From Oceanimonas pelagia (GTDB lineage Bacteria; Pseudomonadota; Gammaproteobacteria; Enterobacterales; Aeromonadaceae): 64,000 bases of DNA. Below, piece by piece: positions 48,020-57,824 of this stretch (position 1 is the stretch's first letter; each line of letters starts with the position of its first letter). Location of the stretch: assembly GCF_030849025.1 (NCBI RefSeq), contig NZ_CP118224.1, forward strand, positions 3,332,501-3,396,500. Reading direction: 5' to 3'. Made by a program: the position numbers and the translations under genes. The notes beneath the pieces were generated by a model. It had not been told where the DNA came from. It was given only the letters and a program-made list of their open reading frames with translations, and ran no database searches.

Positions 48020-48383
48020 CATCATTACCAGCCTGTTTTTGCTGCTGGGCTCCTTTCTGATGCTGCTGGCCGGCATCGGCATCATTCGCATGCCGGATCT
48101 GCTGACCCGCATGCATGCCACCAGCAAGGCCGGGGCCCTGGGGGCCGGGCTGATGGCCTGTGGCTTTGCGGTGTACTTTCCCGAAGCCAGCCTGGTGGTA
48201 CGGGCGCTGGCGGTGGTGGTGTTCGTGATCATGACGGCGCCGGTGGCGGCCCATGTGCTGGCCCGGGCCGGCTATTTTGTGGGCATCAAGCTGTGGGAAG
48301 GCACGGTCAAGGACGTGATCAAGGAACGCTACGATCTCAAGACCCACCAGCTTGGCAGCTCCGCCCGCAAGCGGGATGACTGA
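48009..48383 (+). CDS. mrpG: Mrp antiporter subunit G
   Basis: A 124-aa protein with three helices. GIIRMPDLLTRMHATSKAGALGAGL is the MrpG signature. It starts within the mrpF end, after GGGAGG at an 8-nt gap. The hydrophilic tail (KERYDLKTHQLGSSARKRDD) is longer than usual for the family. It completes a full seven-subunit set, with A and B as separate genes (group 1 layout). Confidence 0.9.
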   Translation: MMTDIITSLFLLLGSFLMLLAGIGIIRMPDLLTRMHATSKAGALGAGLMACGFAVYFPEASLVVRALAVVVFVIMTAPVAAHVLARAGYFVGIKLWEGTVKDVIKERYDLKTHQLGSSARKRDD

Positions 48384-48386
48384 GAT

Positions 48387-48412
48387 GGAGCGCGGCGGCC
48401 CGCCTGCGCTCC
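48387..48412. terminator. hairpin between mrpG and the convergent receiver gene
   Basis: GGAGCGC-GGCG pairs with CGCC-T-GCGCTCC around GCC. It separates two convergent operons. The T-run is poor, so efficiency is uncertain. Confidence 0.5.
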
Positions 48413-48422
48413 GGTTTGTGGT

Positions 48423-48818
48423 TTATGCCATCGCTTTCTGCCAGATAGTCCGGATCTGCTCCGGCAGGGTCATGGGATCAAAGGGCTTGGCGATCACGTC
48501 CGCCGCGCCCATTTCCCTGTAGGCGGCAATTTCCCGCGGCTGGATCTTGGCGGTCATAAAGGCCACCGGGGTGTCGCTCACCGCCGGCAGCCGGCGCAGG
48601 GCGCTGAGGGTGGAGGGGCCGTCCATGCCCGGCATCATCACGTCCAGCAGTATAATGTCGGGCGCAAAGGCCGCGGCGTCGGCCAGGGCCTGCTCGCCCG
48701 AGGCGCACAGCATCACTTCAAAACCGCCCACCACCTCCAGTGCCAGCCGGGCGATTTCGCGAATGTCCTCGTCGTCTTCCACGTAAAGTATGCGTTTGGG
48801 TTCGGTGCTTGGTTGCAT
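48423..48818 (-). CDS. single-domain response regulator (CheY-like)
   Basis: A 131-aa stand-alone receiver domain. The acidic pair is Asp15-Asp16 (VEDDED), the phospho-acceptor Asp59 (IILLDVMMPGMDG), and the switch Thr and Lys are in FMTAK and KPFDPM. There is no output domain, so it probably shuttles phosphate or controls a partner by binding. It starts after AGGACAGGAC. It is the last of three minus-strand signalling genes, 27 bp after the REC-HDOD gene. Target kinase unknown; the divergent kinases are the obvious candidates. Confidence 0.88.
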   Translation of the reverse strand: MQPSTEPKRILYVEDDEDIREIARLALEVVGGFEVMLCASGEQALADAAAFAPDIILLDVMMPGMDGPSTLSALRRLPAVSDTPVAFMTAKIQPREIAAYREMGAADVIAKPFDPMTLPEQIRTIWQKAMA

Positions 48819-48845
48819 GTCCTGTCCTTGGTGTAATGGTATGAG

Positions 48846-50018
48846 TCAGGCCGGCGTATCCAGCCATTTGTCCGGATCCAGTCCGGTACGGCGCAGCAGA
48901 CGCTCGGCCTCGGGGCCGTGCAGTTGCGAGGCCACCCGCAGGCCGGCCAGGTGCATCACCATCAGGGCCTTGCGGGTGGCGTGAGAGGGGGCCATGTGCA
49001 CGGCACCGGCCAGCTCCCGCAGCGGAATGGGCAGGCCCCACTGAATCTTCAGGCGGTTGCCGTAGCGCGGCCCCCACTCTCGCAGCAGGGTGTCGAGGCC
49101 GGCTTCGTCGAGCCGGCCGCCCCGATCGATATAGGCCTGCAGGGTGCGCAGCACCGCCAGCTCGCCGCAGCGGCTGAGCAGGCCGGCGGCGTGGCAGCTG
49201 GCGCCGTCCAGTTCCAGGCTGATGGCCATGGCCCGGGCGATGGCGGCCACCTGCTCCGAGTGGGCCTGGTAGTTTCTGGCGCGGGCCTGCAGGGCCGGTG
49301 CATTCAGGCCGCCGGCAATGTTCAGCGCCATGGCCATGGCGCAGCTGAGGGACATGGGAATGCCGAGCAGGGCGATGGCCTCGCTCGGTCTTGAGACCGG
49401 CTGGCCGCTGCGCTTGAGGGATATGTTGTTGGCCAGCTGCAGCAACCGGGCGGTCAGGGCCGTCTGGTTTTTCCACTGGCTGGCCAGCTCCGCCGCGGTC
49501 AGCTCCTCGCTCTGGCCCAGCAGCGGCAGTACCTGGTCGGCAGAGAGCTCGCCCGGCAGCTGCAGCCGGTCTCCCAGTGCCTGCTCCAGCCATTGCTCCG
49601 GTGGCGGCAGTGAGGACGAGCTGGCCGGGTGTTGCTTGCGTAGGGTGTCCAGCACCGGTTGCAGCCGCTGGTGCAGCATGGCCACATCAAAGGGCTTGGC
49701 GATAAAGTCGGTAATGCCCTGGTGCAGGGCCAGCTTGACGTGTTCCCGGTCGGAGCTGGCGCTGATGATGATCACCGGCGTGTTGTTGTCGTGATGCCGG
49801 ATCAGTCTGACCAGATCGAGCCCGGAGCCGTCGGGCAGGTTCCAGTCGCACAGCACCAGATCGGCTCCCTGGCGTTGCCAGGCATTGCGGGCGGCGGTGA
49901 GGGTGGTGGCATGGGTGACGCGAATGTCCGAGCCCAGGCCGGTGACCACGGCTTCCACCAGATCGGCGATCAGTTCATCGTCTTCAAGCAGCAGTATGTT
50001 CACGCAATATCTACTCAT
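48846..50018 (-). CDS. response regulator with HDOD output domain
   Basis: A 390-aa protein with an N-terminal receiver (1-130: LEDDE, acceptor Asp58 in LVLCDWN, Lys in KPFDV) and a C-terminal HDOD domain (about 165-370), a degenerate HD-type fold found in signalling proteins. The HDOD segment includes LLQLANNISL and AIALLGIPMSLSCAMAMAL. No catalytic HD pair is evident. The start ATG 50018 overlaps the end of the cyclase gene, giving translational coupling; a GTG at 50003 is an alternative. In other bacteria, REC-HDOD proteins take part in c-di-GMP and stress signalling. Confidence 0.85.
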   Translation of the reverse strand: MSRYCVNILLLEDDELIADLVEAVVTGLGSDIRVTHATTLTAARNAWQRQGADLVLCDWNLPDGSGLDLVRLIRHHDNNTPVIIISASSDREHVKLALHQGITDFIAKPFDVAMLHQRLQPVLDTLRKQHPASSSSLPPPEQWLEQALGDRLQLPGELSADQVLPLLGQSEELTAAELASQWKNQTALTARLLQLANNISLKRSGQPVSRPSEAIALLGIPMSLSCAMAMALNIAGGLNAPALQARARNYQAHSEQVAAIARAMAISLELDGASCHAAGLLSRCGELAVLRTLQAYIDRGGRLDEAGLDTLLREWGPRYGNRLKIQWGLPIPLRELAGAVHMAPSHATRKALMVMHLAGLRVASQLHGPEAERLLRRTGLDPDKWLDTPA

Positions 50019-51663
50019 TTGATTCCGGCAGACACAGTTCAGCATAGTCGGTTACGCCGTTTCGCCCGCGTCGTTTTTGCTCATACAGGGCTTCATCGGC
50101 GGCGTTCAGCCCCTGTTCGGCGCTGGTAAAGTCGTTGAGCCGGGCCAGCCCGACGCTGACGGTGACATGAAACGCCTGCTGCGGTCCGCGAAAGTCGAGG
50201 GCGGCAAAGTCCCGGCACAGCTGTTCAAACAGGGTGCGGGCCTGCCCGGGCTCGCACCCGGGCAGCACCGCCACAAATTCCTCGCCGCCGTAGCGGCCCA
50301 GGCTGTCGGTGTTGCGCAGGCGTCGCTTCAGCAGGTGGGCGAGGGTGCGGATCACCAGGTCGCCGGTGGTGTGGCCGTGGTTGTCGTTGACCTGCTTGAA
50401 GTGATCCAGATCGAGCATGGCCACCATGGTGGCATGGCCATGGCGCCGTACCCGGGCGTGTTCGTGGGTCAGGGCCTGCTTGATATGGGGATGGTTGAGC
50501 AGGCCGGTGAGGCCATCGCTCGACAGCAGCTGGGACAGCTGACGGGCGCGATGGCAGAGAATGCCCACGGTGCGGATCAGCCGTTCGTCGGAAATGGGTT
50601 TGGTGATGAATTCATCGGCGCCCTGGGCCAGGGCGCTGAGCTGGCGATCCCGGTCCTGTTCGGACGACAGGTAAACGATGGGCAGGCTCAGCCACTGGGG
50701 TTCAAAGCGAACCATTCGTGCCAGGGTGGTGCCCGACCAGGGTGGCATGTGAATATCCATCAGCAAAATATCGGGCCGGAATTCGGTCAGCACCGTCATC
50801 AGGGCCTCGGGGCGGTTCAGCACCCGCACCTTCATGCCGGCGCCGGTCAGCACCAGGCGATAACGCTCGGCCAGCTCCTCGTCGTCATCCAGCAGCAGCA
50901 CGCGGGCTCTGCCGGTTTCCAGGCGCTCCTGGCGCAGCCGTTCAATGCGCGCCACCAGCTCGGGCACGTCCGCCGGCAAGGTAAACAGGCCATCCACCCC
51001 CAGTTCGGCCAGCTGGTAACGGCTGGCAAAATCGGTGCCGGCCCCGGCACAGAGCACGGGCGGCGCCTGGCAAGCGGCCCGGGCGGCCTGTTGCCGGTTC
51101 CAGTCGGTGACCGCCTGCAGCTGTTCATCGTCGGTGAGCACCACCAGGTGCGGGTGCCAGTCCGGGCGTTGCAGGGTGGCGGCGTCGGTGACCTCGTTCA
51201 GCTCAAAGCCATAATGGCGAAGGGCGCTGGCGAGAGCACCAAGCTGCTGGCCGATCACCAGCAACTCGCTGCCGGCCCCGGTCCCGGCCAAAGGCCGGGA
51301 TGAAGGAATGGACACCGACTGGGGCGGCTGCAACAGTCCCATCAGGGTGGTCAGATCATGCCGGGCCTGGTCGAGCAGGGCAGTGGCTTTGGCCTCGTCC
51401 GGCTCGCCGTCCGCCAGACGAGCCTTGAGAGTCTGTTCCAGAGCGGCGGCCTGCCGGCCCAGTTCGCTCAGGCCAAAGGTGCCGGACGAACCTGCCAGCC
51501 GGTGTAGCAACTGCCCCAGGGCGTCCACCAGGGGGTGGGGAGAGCGGGGGGGCTGCCAGGTATCGATCCGCTCCAGCAGCGCGTTCAGCTGGCTCAGGGT
51601 TCGCTCGGTAAATCGCTCCCGCAGCAGGGCAAGCTGTTGTTCCAGCGGCTTGGTATCGGACAT
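50011..51663 (-). CDS. diguanylate cyclase with Hpt, pseudo-receiver and receiver domains
   Basis: A 550-aa cytoplasmic protein that should make c-di-GMP. Order: Hpt domain with His54 (LLHRLAGSSGTFGL); a degenerate receiver (about 130-245) in which the acceptor position reads VVLTDDE; a full receiver (about 255-370; LLDDDEE, acceptor in LLMDIHMPPW, Lys in ITKPI); and a GGDEF domain with GGEEF near residue 457. An inhibitory-site RxxD (RNTD) lies five residues before GGEEF. The chosen ATG 51663 follows GGGAG at 7 nt. The Hpt plus receiver arrangement implies phosphorelay input. Confidence 0.9.
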   Translation of the reverse strand: MSDTKPLEQQLALLRERFTERTLSQLNALLERIDTWQPPRSPHPLVDALGQLLHRLAGSSGTFGLSELGRQAAALEQTLKARLADGEPDEAKATALLDQARHDLTTLMGLLQPPQSVSIPSSRPLAGTGAGSELLVIGQQLGALASALRHYGFELNEVTDAATLQRPDWHPHLVVLTDDEQLQAVTDWNRQQAARAACQAPPVLCAGAGTDFASRYQLAELGVDGLFTLPADVPELVARIERLRQERLETGRARVLLLDDDEELAERYRLVLTGAGMKVRVLNRPEALMTVLTEFRPDILLMDIHMPPWSGTTLARMVRFEPQWLSLPIVYLSSEQDRDRQLSALAQGADEFITKPISDERLIRTVGILCHRARQLSQLLSSDGLTGLLNHPHIKQALTHEHARVRRHGHATMVAMLDLDHFKQVNDNHGHTTGDLVIRTLAHLLKRRLRNTDSLGRYGGEEFVAVLPGCEPGQARTLFEQLCRDFAALDFRGPQQAFHVTVSVGLARLNDFTSAEQGLNAADEALYEQKRRGRNGVTDYAELCLPESNE

Positions 51664-51805
51664 TAACGGCTCCCAGGACATTGAGTGAAATTCATACGAA
51701 CCGGTTCTGCATGGTCATGGTCAGTATATGTTGATAAAGTTTCGTTCGGGACCTGTTTGTTGGGTTCTGTGTCACGCCCGCCATGGAATTGAAAAAAGAG
51801 GCCGC

Positions 51806-53605
51806 ATGGGATTATCGCTCAAGGGACGTATCGCACTGATCATGCTGGCCGGGGCTCTGCTCACCGTGCTTGGCGTGCTGGCCACCGCCTATCATTCGCT
51901 GGTGGACGATTTTGAACAGCTATACAGCCAGCGCCAGTACAATGCAACCGTGCGCGCCGCCGAGCAGGTGGAGCAGACCCTGGCCCTGCGCCAGCACACC
52001 CTGGAAAGCCTGGCGTCCCAGCTCTCGAACGGCACCAGCCTGTATTCGGTGGCCGAGCTGCTGGCCCGGCTGGAACGCCATCCCGCCCTGCGGCGGCAGT
52101 TTCCCGACGGCGTCATGGTGTTTGACGCCAATGCCACCGCCATTGCCGAAACCACCCTGGTGCCGGGACGGCTGGGCACCAACTATGCCGATCGCAGCCA
52201 CTTTCAGGCGCTGATGCGCACCCATGCGTCCGTGATCAGCCATCCCATCATCGGCCGCACCACCGGGGCGCCGCTGATCTCCTTTCTGAGTCCGATCTTG
52301 TCGGACGACGGCGATCTGCTGGGTATACTGGGGGGCGTACTCAATCTGGCCACCACCTCCATTTTGCCCGAGCAGCGGCTGAGCGAGGCACGCCGGGAAG
52401 GGGTCAGCTTCAAGATCCTCGATACCGAGAACCTGGTGTATGTGTATAACGGCCAGGAACTGGCGAGCGAGCTGCAACCGCTGCCGGCGCCGGGCGTGGA
52501 TCCCCTGGTGGATGCCGTTCTGGCCGGCGAACGGCTGGGCGTGACGGAACGGAGCGGCGAAAAACAATGGGTGTACGCCACCACCCATCTGCAGCAGCTG
52601 GGCTGGCTGTTTGTGCGGGCCTTGCCGCACAAGCAGGTGGTGGCGCCGGCCCGGGCCTTTTTTATGCGTTTTGCCGGCATCAGCCTGGTGATTGGCGGAG
52701 GACTGGCGCTGATCGCCTTCTGGATGGCCTGGAGCGCCATGCGCCCGCTGGAAGCCATGACCCGGCGCATTCACACCATGGCGTCCCGGGTCGGCAATGA
52801 GCAACCCCTGCCGGAAACCGGCGTACCCGAGCTGGTGCGGCTGGCCCGGGCCTTTAACCGGCTCACCGCCGAGCGGCGGGCCCTGAGTCAGGTAAAGGAC
52901 GACTTTGTGGCCGTGGTCAGTCACGAGCTGCGTACCCCGCTCACCTCCATCAACGGTGCGCTGCGGCTGGTCGACTCGGGCGTATCGGGGCCGCTGCCGG
53001 AGAAAACCGGCGAGCTGGTGCGGCTGGCCCTGCGCAACGGTGAGCGGCTGCAGCACCTGATCACCGATCTGCTGGATTTCAGCAAGCTCAGTGCCGGCAA
53101 GCTCGAGCTGGCGCCGGTGCCCTGCTGCCTGAACCGGCTGATCGACGAGGCCATCAGTGGCAACGGACCCATGGCCGCGGAGCACGAGGTCAGTCTGCAC
53201 AATGCCTGCGGGCGGGCGCTGCCGGTGCTGCTGGACCCGCTGCGGGTACGCCAGTTGCTGGACAACCTGATCAGCAATGCCATCAAGTTTTCTCCCGCCG
53301 GCGGCCGGGTCACGGTGTCGGTGGAGCCGGCCGGGCCGGACTGGCTGCGCTTTACCGTCAGCGATCAGGGTGACGGCATTCCCGCCGCCTTTGCCGAGCG
53401 GCTGTTCGATCGTTTCGCTCAGGCGGAGCACGGCACCATGCGTGCGGTCAAGGGCACCGGACTGGGGCTGGCCATCTGCAAGGAGCTGGTGGAACTGATG
53501 GGGGGGCGTATCGGTTTTTACAACCGGCGCGGCGCCCACCTGTGGGTTGAACTGCCGGTCGGTACCGATACCGAACTGGATTTACGTGAAGGGAGCCTGT
53601 CATGA
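51806..53605 (+). CDS. membrane histidine kinase with double-Cache sensor
   Basis: A 599-aa inner-membrane kinase. TM1 spans about 8-30 and TM2 about 285-310. Between them is a periplasmic Cache-type sensor of about 250 residues (YADRSHFQALMRTHASVISHPIIGRTTGAPLI is typical). A HAMP-like linker (MRPLEAMTRRIHTMA) leads to HisKA with His373 (VVSHELRTPLTSI) and an ATPase domain (DNLISNAIKFS, DQGDGIP, GTGLGLAI). There is no receiver. Start ATG 51806 follows AAGAGG. It overlaps the next kinase as ATGA and is divergent from the cyclase operon. Confidence 0.88.
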   Translation: MGLSLKGRIALIMLAGALLTVLGVLATAYHSLVDDFEQLYSQRQYNATVRAAEQVEQTLALRQHTLESLASQLSNGTSLYSVAELLARLERHPALRRQFPDGVMVFDANATAIAETTLVPGRLGTNYADRSHFQALMRTHASVISHPIIGRTTGAPLISFLSPILSDDGDLLGILGGVLNLATTSILPEQRLSEARREGVSFKILDTENLVYVYNGQELASELQPLPAPGVDPLVDAVLAGERLGVTERSGEKQWVYATTHLQQLGWLFVRALPHKQVVAPARAFFMRFAGISLVIGGGLALIAFWMAWSAMRPLEAMTRRIHTMASRVGNEQPLPETGVPELVRLARAFNRLTAERRALSQVKDDFVAVVSHELRTPLTSINGALRLVDSGVSGPLPEKTGELVRLALRNGERLQHLITDLLDFSKLSAGKLELAPVPCCLNRLIDEAISGNGPMAAEHEVSLHNACGRALPVLLDPLRVRQLLDNLISNAIKFSPAGGRVTVSVEPAGPDWLRFTVSDQGDGIPAAFAERLFDRFAQAEHGTMRAVKGTGLGLAICKELVELMGGRIGFYNRRGAHLWVELPVGTDTELDLREGSLS

Positions 53606-56439
53606 AAACCCCCGCACTGCCCTTTGATGAGCCCCAGCGGTTGCAGGCCCTGCGGCGCACCGGCCTGCTCGACACCCCGCCCGAGGCCCGTTTTGACCGG
53701 CTGACCCGTATTGCCCGGCAAAGTTTCGGCGTGGAGATTGCCCTGGTGTCGCTGGTGGACAGCGAGCGCCAGTGGTTCAAGTCGGCTCAGGGTCTGAATG
53801 CCTGCGAAACCGGGCGCGACATCTCCTTTTGCGGTCACGCCATTCTCGACAGCCGTACCTTTGTGGTGGAAGACGCCCTGAAAGACGAACGCTTTGCCGA
53901 CAATCCGCTGGTGACCGAAGCACCCCACATCCGTTTTTATGCCGGCGCCCCCCTGCACAGTCTGGAGGGCTTTCGCATCGGTACCCTGTGCGTGATCGAC
54001 AGTCGTCCGCGGCGCTTTGGCGAGCAGGACGGCGAGCTGCTGCGTACCCTGGCCGACTGTGTGGAAGAGCAGCTCAGCCGGCAGCGGCTGGAAGAATTGC
54101 GCAAAAGTCTGGCCGAGAGTGAATACCGGGCTCAGTTGATCATCGAGGGGGCCAATATCGGCACCTGGCAGTGCGACATGCAGACGGGCCTGTGCCGCTT
54201 CAACGATCGCTGGGCTGAAATGCTGGGCTGCCGGCTGGAGGAGCTGGGCGAAACCAGCGTCGACACCTGGAAAAGCCGGGTGCACCCGGAGGATCTGGCG
54301 CTGGCCGAGGCCATGCTGGAACGTCACATCAAGGGCCTGGACCCGGTGTACGAATGCCGGGTGAGAATGCGTCACAAGCATGGCCACTGGGTGTGGGTGC
54401 ACAGCCGCGGGCGGCTGCTCGACTGCGGTGCCGACGGCAAGCCGGGCATCATTTACGGCACCCATATCGACATCAGCGCCGAGCAGGAGGCGCTGGCCCA
54501 GCTGGAGCGGCGCAACCGGGCGCTGGCCGTACTCAACCGCATGGCGTTCAAACTGGAAGGGTCGGTTGACGAGCGCATTACTCAGGCGCTGGCGCTGGGA
54601 CGGGAATTCCTGCAGCTGGATGTGGCCATTGCCAGCGAGATCATCGGCGATGTGTACGTGGTGCGCTGGGTGTCGGCGCCCGACGGGGCCGGCATTGCCC
54701 CCGGGCTGCAGTTTGAAGTGGAGCAGACCTACTGCCGGCTGATGCTGGAGCAGGACGGGGTACTGGCCATCGATCACATGGGCCGGTCGGAATTTTCCGG
54801 CACGCCCTGTTATCGCACCATGGGGCTGGAGTCCTATATTGCCACCCGGCTGGTGGTGGATGGCGAGCTGTTTGGTACCCTCAACTTTTCATCCGCCGGC
54901 GTGCGCGAGCGTTCCTTTGATGTGACCGATCGCATGTTTCTGGCATTGATGGCCCGCTGGCTGGGCGACATGCTCAGCCGCCAGCGCTACCAGACCCGGC
55001 TCGACAAGCTGGCCACCCAGCTGCCGGGCATGCTTTACCAGTACCGGCGCTGGCCCGACGGTCGCAGCGCCTTTCCCTACAGCAGCGCCGGCATCGAACA
55101 GGTGTATCAGGTGTCGGTCGGGGCGGTGCGGGAAAGCGCGGAAGCGGTATTTGAACGCATTTACCCGCCGGATCTCAAGGCGGTGGCCGACAGCATTGCC
55201 CATTCCGAGCGGGCGCTGTCGGACTGGCATGCCCAGTACCGGGTGCGCCGGACCGATGGCGGTACTCACTGGGTGGAGGGCCGGGCCCGGCCCGAGCGGC
55301 TGGAAGACGGCAGCACCATCTGGCATGGCTACCTGACCGACATCGAGCACGAGAAACAGGCGGAGCTGGCGCTGGCCGCCAGTGAGCAACGGTTGCGGGG
55401 CCTGTTTGAGCTGTCGTCCATCGGCATTGTGCTGAGCGATGCCGGCAGCGGGCGCATTCTCGATGCCAACCGGGCCCTGCTGGAGGCCACCGGCTACCCC
55501 AAGGCCGGGCTGTTGCGCCTGGCACTGACGGCCCTGACCCCGGTGCCATACCGGCAGGCCGATGCCGATGCGCAGGACGCGCTGGCGCGCCATGGCCGTT
55601 ACCCGCCCTTTGAAAAGGAGTTGCGGCGCCGTGACGGCTCCTGCTTTCCGGTGCGTCAGCAGGGCATGCTGATTCGGGATGCGGGCGGCCGGCGGCTGGT
55701 GTGGACCCTGATGGAAGACATCAGCGAGCTGAAAAAGGTGGATCGCATGCAAAAGGAGTTCGTGTCCACCGTCAGCCACGAATTGCGCACGCCGCTCACC
55801 GCCATCAGCGGTGCCCTGGGTCTGCTGGTGCAGGGCGCGATGGGCGAGCTGGCGCCACCGGTGGCGCAACTGGTGGAGGTGGCCCACAACAACAGCCGCC
55901 GGCTCAACCTGCTGATTAACGATCTGCTCGACATGGAAAAACTGGTGGCGGGCAAGATGCATTTTGATGTGCAGTCCCTGGCGTTGCATGAGCTGGTGCA
56001 GGACGCTGTGGAAAGTCACCGCCCGCTGGGCGAGGGCAGGAACGTGAGGCTGACGCTGGGTGCACAGCTGGACGGCGCCCGGGTACTGGCAGACCGGGAC
56101 CGGCTGTTTCAGGCGCTGGCCAATTTGCTCTCCAACGCGGTCAAATTTTCTCCCGACGGCGGCGAGGTGCGCATCAGTACCGAAAGCGCCGGCAACGGCC
56201 GGGTGCGGCTCAGGGTGCAGGATCAGGGCGAGGGGGTGCCCGAGGCGTTTCAGAGCCGTATTTTCGAGAAGTTTGCTCAGGCCGACAGCTCGGATACCCG
56301 CAAGAAGGGGGGCACCGGACTGGGGCTGGCCATCACCCGGGAGCTGATGGAGCGCATGAACGGCGCCGTGGGCTTTGCATCAAGCACAGGCGAGGGCGCC
56401 TGCTTCTGGCTGGATATTCCGGTAGCCGGTGAGGAGTGA
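53602..56439 (+). CDS. soluble multi-sensor histidine kinase (GAF-PAS-GAF-PAS-PAS)
   Basis: A 945-aa protein without membrane segments. By position and pattern: GAF (about 20-160; RDISFCGHAI and RFYAGAPL are typical), PAS (170-295), GAF (315-460), PAS (470-590), PAS (595-715), HisKA with His726 (TVSHELRTPLTAI) and HATPase_c (825-940; NLLSNAVKFSPDG, GTGLGLAI). It has no receiver. Start overlaps the previous kinase by 4 bp, so the two are co-translated. One kinase would sense outside, the other inside, both feeding the divergent receivers (inference). Confidence 0.87.
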   Translation: MKTPALPFDEPQRLQALRRTGLLDTPPEARFDRLTRIARQSFGVEIALVSLVDSERQWFKSAQGLNACETGRDISFCGHAILDSRTFVVEDALKDERFADNPLVTEAPHIRFYAGAPLHSLEGFRIGTLCVIDSRPRRFGEQDGELLRTLADCVEEQLSRQRLEELRKSLAESEYRAQLIIEGANIGTWQCDMQTGLCRFNDRWAEMLGCRLEELGETSVDTWKSRVHPEDLALAEAMLERHIKGLDPVYECRVRMRHKHGHWVWVHSRGRLLDCGADGKPGIIYGTHIDISAEQEALAQLERRNRALAVLNRMAFKLEGSVDERITQALALGREFLQLDVAIASEIIGDVYVVRWVSAPDGAGIAPGLQFEVEQTYCRLMLEQDGVLAIDHMGRSEFSGTPCYRTMGLESYIATRLVVDGELFGTLNFSSAGVRERSFDVTDRMFLALMARWLGDMLSRQRYQTRLDKLATQLPGMLYQYRRWPDGRSAFPYSSAGIEQVYQVSVGAVRESAEAVFERIYPPDLKAVADSIAHSERALSDWHAQYRVRRTDGGTHWVEGRARPERLEDGSTIWHGYLTDIEHEKQAELALAASEQRLRGLFELSSIGIVLSDAGSGRILDANRALLEATGYPKAGLLRLALTALTPVPYRQADADAQDALARHGRYPPFEKELRRRDGSCFPVRQQGMLIRDAGGRRLVWTLMEDISELKKVDRMQKEFVSTVSHELRTPLTAISGALGLLVQGAMGELAPPVAQLVEVAHNNSRRLNLLINDLLDMEKLVAGKMHFDVQSLALHELVQDAVESHRPLGEGRNVRLTLGAQLDGARVLADRDRLFQALANLLSNAVKFSPDGGEVRISTESAGNGRVRLRVQDQGEGVPEAFQSRIFEKFAQADSSDTRKKGGTGLGLAITRELMERMNGAVGFASSTGEGACFWLDIPVAGEE

Positions 56440-56496
56440 GGAGAAAGGTAATGGTTTGCGCCGGCGAGCGCGGTGTTGACCATTTGGCCTTACGCC

Positions 56497-57186
56497 TCAA
56501 GTAATGGACGCCACTTCCTCGGGGGTAAGGGGGCGCCATTCCCCTTCGGCCAGGGCATTGTCGAGCACGATATCGCCGATGCGCAGCCGGTGCAGGGCGG
56601 TGACCCGGTTGCCCACGGCGGCGAACATGCGCTTGACCTGGTGGTACTTGCCTTCCTGAATGGTCAGCAGCACGTGAGTGGGGCTGAGCACTTCCAGGGT
56701 GGCGGGCAGGGTGGCCCTGTCTTCGCCGTTCAGCAGCAGGCCTTCGGCAAAACGCTCGGCGGTGCCGGCCGCGAGGGGCTCGGCCAGATCCACCCGGTAG
56801 GTCTTGGGGCAGGCCCGCCGGGGTGAGCGCAGCCGGTGCGACCACTGGCCGTCGTCGGTGAGCAGCAGCAGGCCGGTGGTGTCCACGTCGAGCCGGCCGG
56901 CGCACTGCAGGCCCGAAGCCAGCGCGGGCGGCAGCAGTTGCAGCACGCAGGGGTGCACCTCGTCCTGCGTGGCGCTGATGTAGCCTGGCGGCTTGTGCAG
57001 CATCAGGTAGCGCGGGGCCTGCAGACTCAGCAGACGGCCATCGAGATGGACCTGCTGTTCACCGATTTTGATATCGCCCTTTTTGACCCGCTCGCCGTTC
57101 ACCGTGACTTCGCCCCGGGCCAGCGCCTTTTTGGCCAGCGACCGGGTCAGCCCGGTGGTTTCACACAGAAAACGGTCCAGGCGCAT
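56497..57186 (-). CDS. rsuA: 16S rRNA pseudouridine synthase RsuA
   Basis: A 229-aa enzyme with an N-terminal S4 RNA-binding domain (1-55) and the RsuA/RluB-type catalytic domain. The catalytic Asp100 is in GRLDVDTTGLLLLTDDG. The C-terminal EGKYHQVKRMFAAVGNRV is typical. In E. coli it makes pseudouridine 516 of 16S rRNA. Length matches RsuA (231 aa). It starts inside the engB stop (TGATG), so it is co-translated with engB. Confidence 0.88.
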   Translation of the reverse strand: MRLDRFLCETTGLTRSLAKKALARGEVTVNGERVKKGDIKIGEQQVHLDGRLLSLQAPRYLMLHKPPGYISATQDEVHPCVLQLLPPALASGLQCAGRLDVDTTGLLLLTDDGQWSHRLRSPRRACPKTYRVDLAEPLAAGTAERFAEGLLLNGEDRATLPATLEVLSPTHVLLTIQEGKYHQVKRMFAAVGNRVTALHRLRIGDIVLDNALAEGEWRPLTPEEVASIT

Positions 57187-57824
57187 CAGGCGGGCTCATC
57201 GGTGCCGGCGGTCACGTCGTCCTGCAGCAGCCATTCGCTCAGCACGTCCTTGGCCTGATCCACGCCCAGCCCCTTGAGCGAGCTGAACGCCTCGACCCGA
57301 ATGTTGCCGCCAAACATGGCCACCGCTTCGCGCACGCGCAGTACCTCGGCCTTGCGGGCGCCGGATTTCAGCTTGTCGCACTTGGTGAGCAGCGCCAGTA
57401 CCGGCAGCTCACAGTCGCTGGCCCATTGCAGCAGCTGCTGGTCAATGTCTTTCAGCGGGTGGCGAATGTCCATCAGCACCACCAGCCCCTTGAGGCTGTC
57501 GCGCTGCTGCAGGTATTCCGACAGCGCTTCCTGCCACTTGAGCTTCATTTCTTCCGGCACCCTGGCGTAGCCGTAGCCGGGCAGATCGATCAGGCGCTTG
57601 CCTTCGCTCAGTTCAAACACGTTAATCAGCTGAGTCCGCCCCGGGGTTTTACTGGTGCGGGCCAGGGATTTGTGCTGGGTGATCGTGTTCAGCGCCGACG
57701 ATTTGCCGGCGTTGGAGCGGCCGGCAAAGGCGATTTCCACGCCGGTGTCGGCGGGCATCTGCCGTATGTTGGGCGCGCTGGTAATGAAGCGGGCGGCGTT
57801 AAAGTTTATCTTGTTGTTGTTCAA
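57186..57824 (-). CDS. engB: EngB (YihA), ribosome-biogenesis GTPase
   Basis: A 212-aa essential GTPase of the TrmE-Era-EngA-EngB family acting in 50S assembly. G1 is GRSNAGKSS (35-43), G3 DLPGYG, and G4 TKCD. G2 TPGRTQ is present. In E. coli, yihA follows spf directly; here about 15.7 kb of other genes lies between. It is divergent from cytochrome c4. Nothing else unusual. Confidence 0.95.
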   Translation of the reverse strand: MNNNKINFNAARFITSAPNIRQMPADTGVEIAFAGRSNAGKSSALNTITQHKSLARTSKTPGRTQLINVFELSEGKRLIDLPGYGYARVPEEMKLKWQEALSEYLQQRDSLKGLVVLMDIRHPLKDIDQQLLQWASDCELPVLALLTKCDKLKSGARKAEVLRVREAVAMFGGNIRVEAFSSLKGLGVDQAKDVLSEWLLQDDVTAGTDEPA

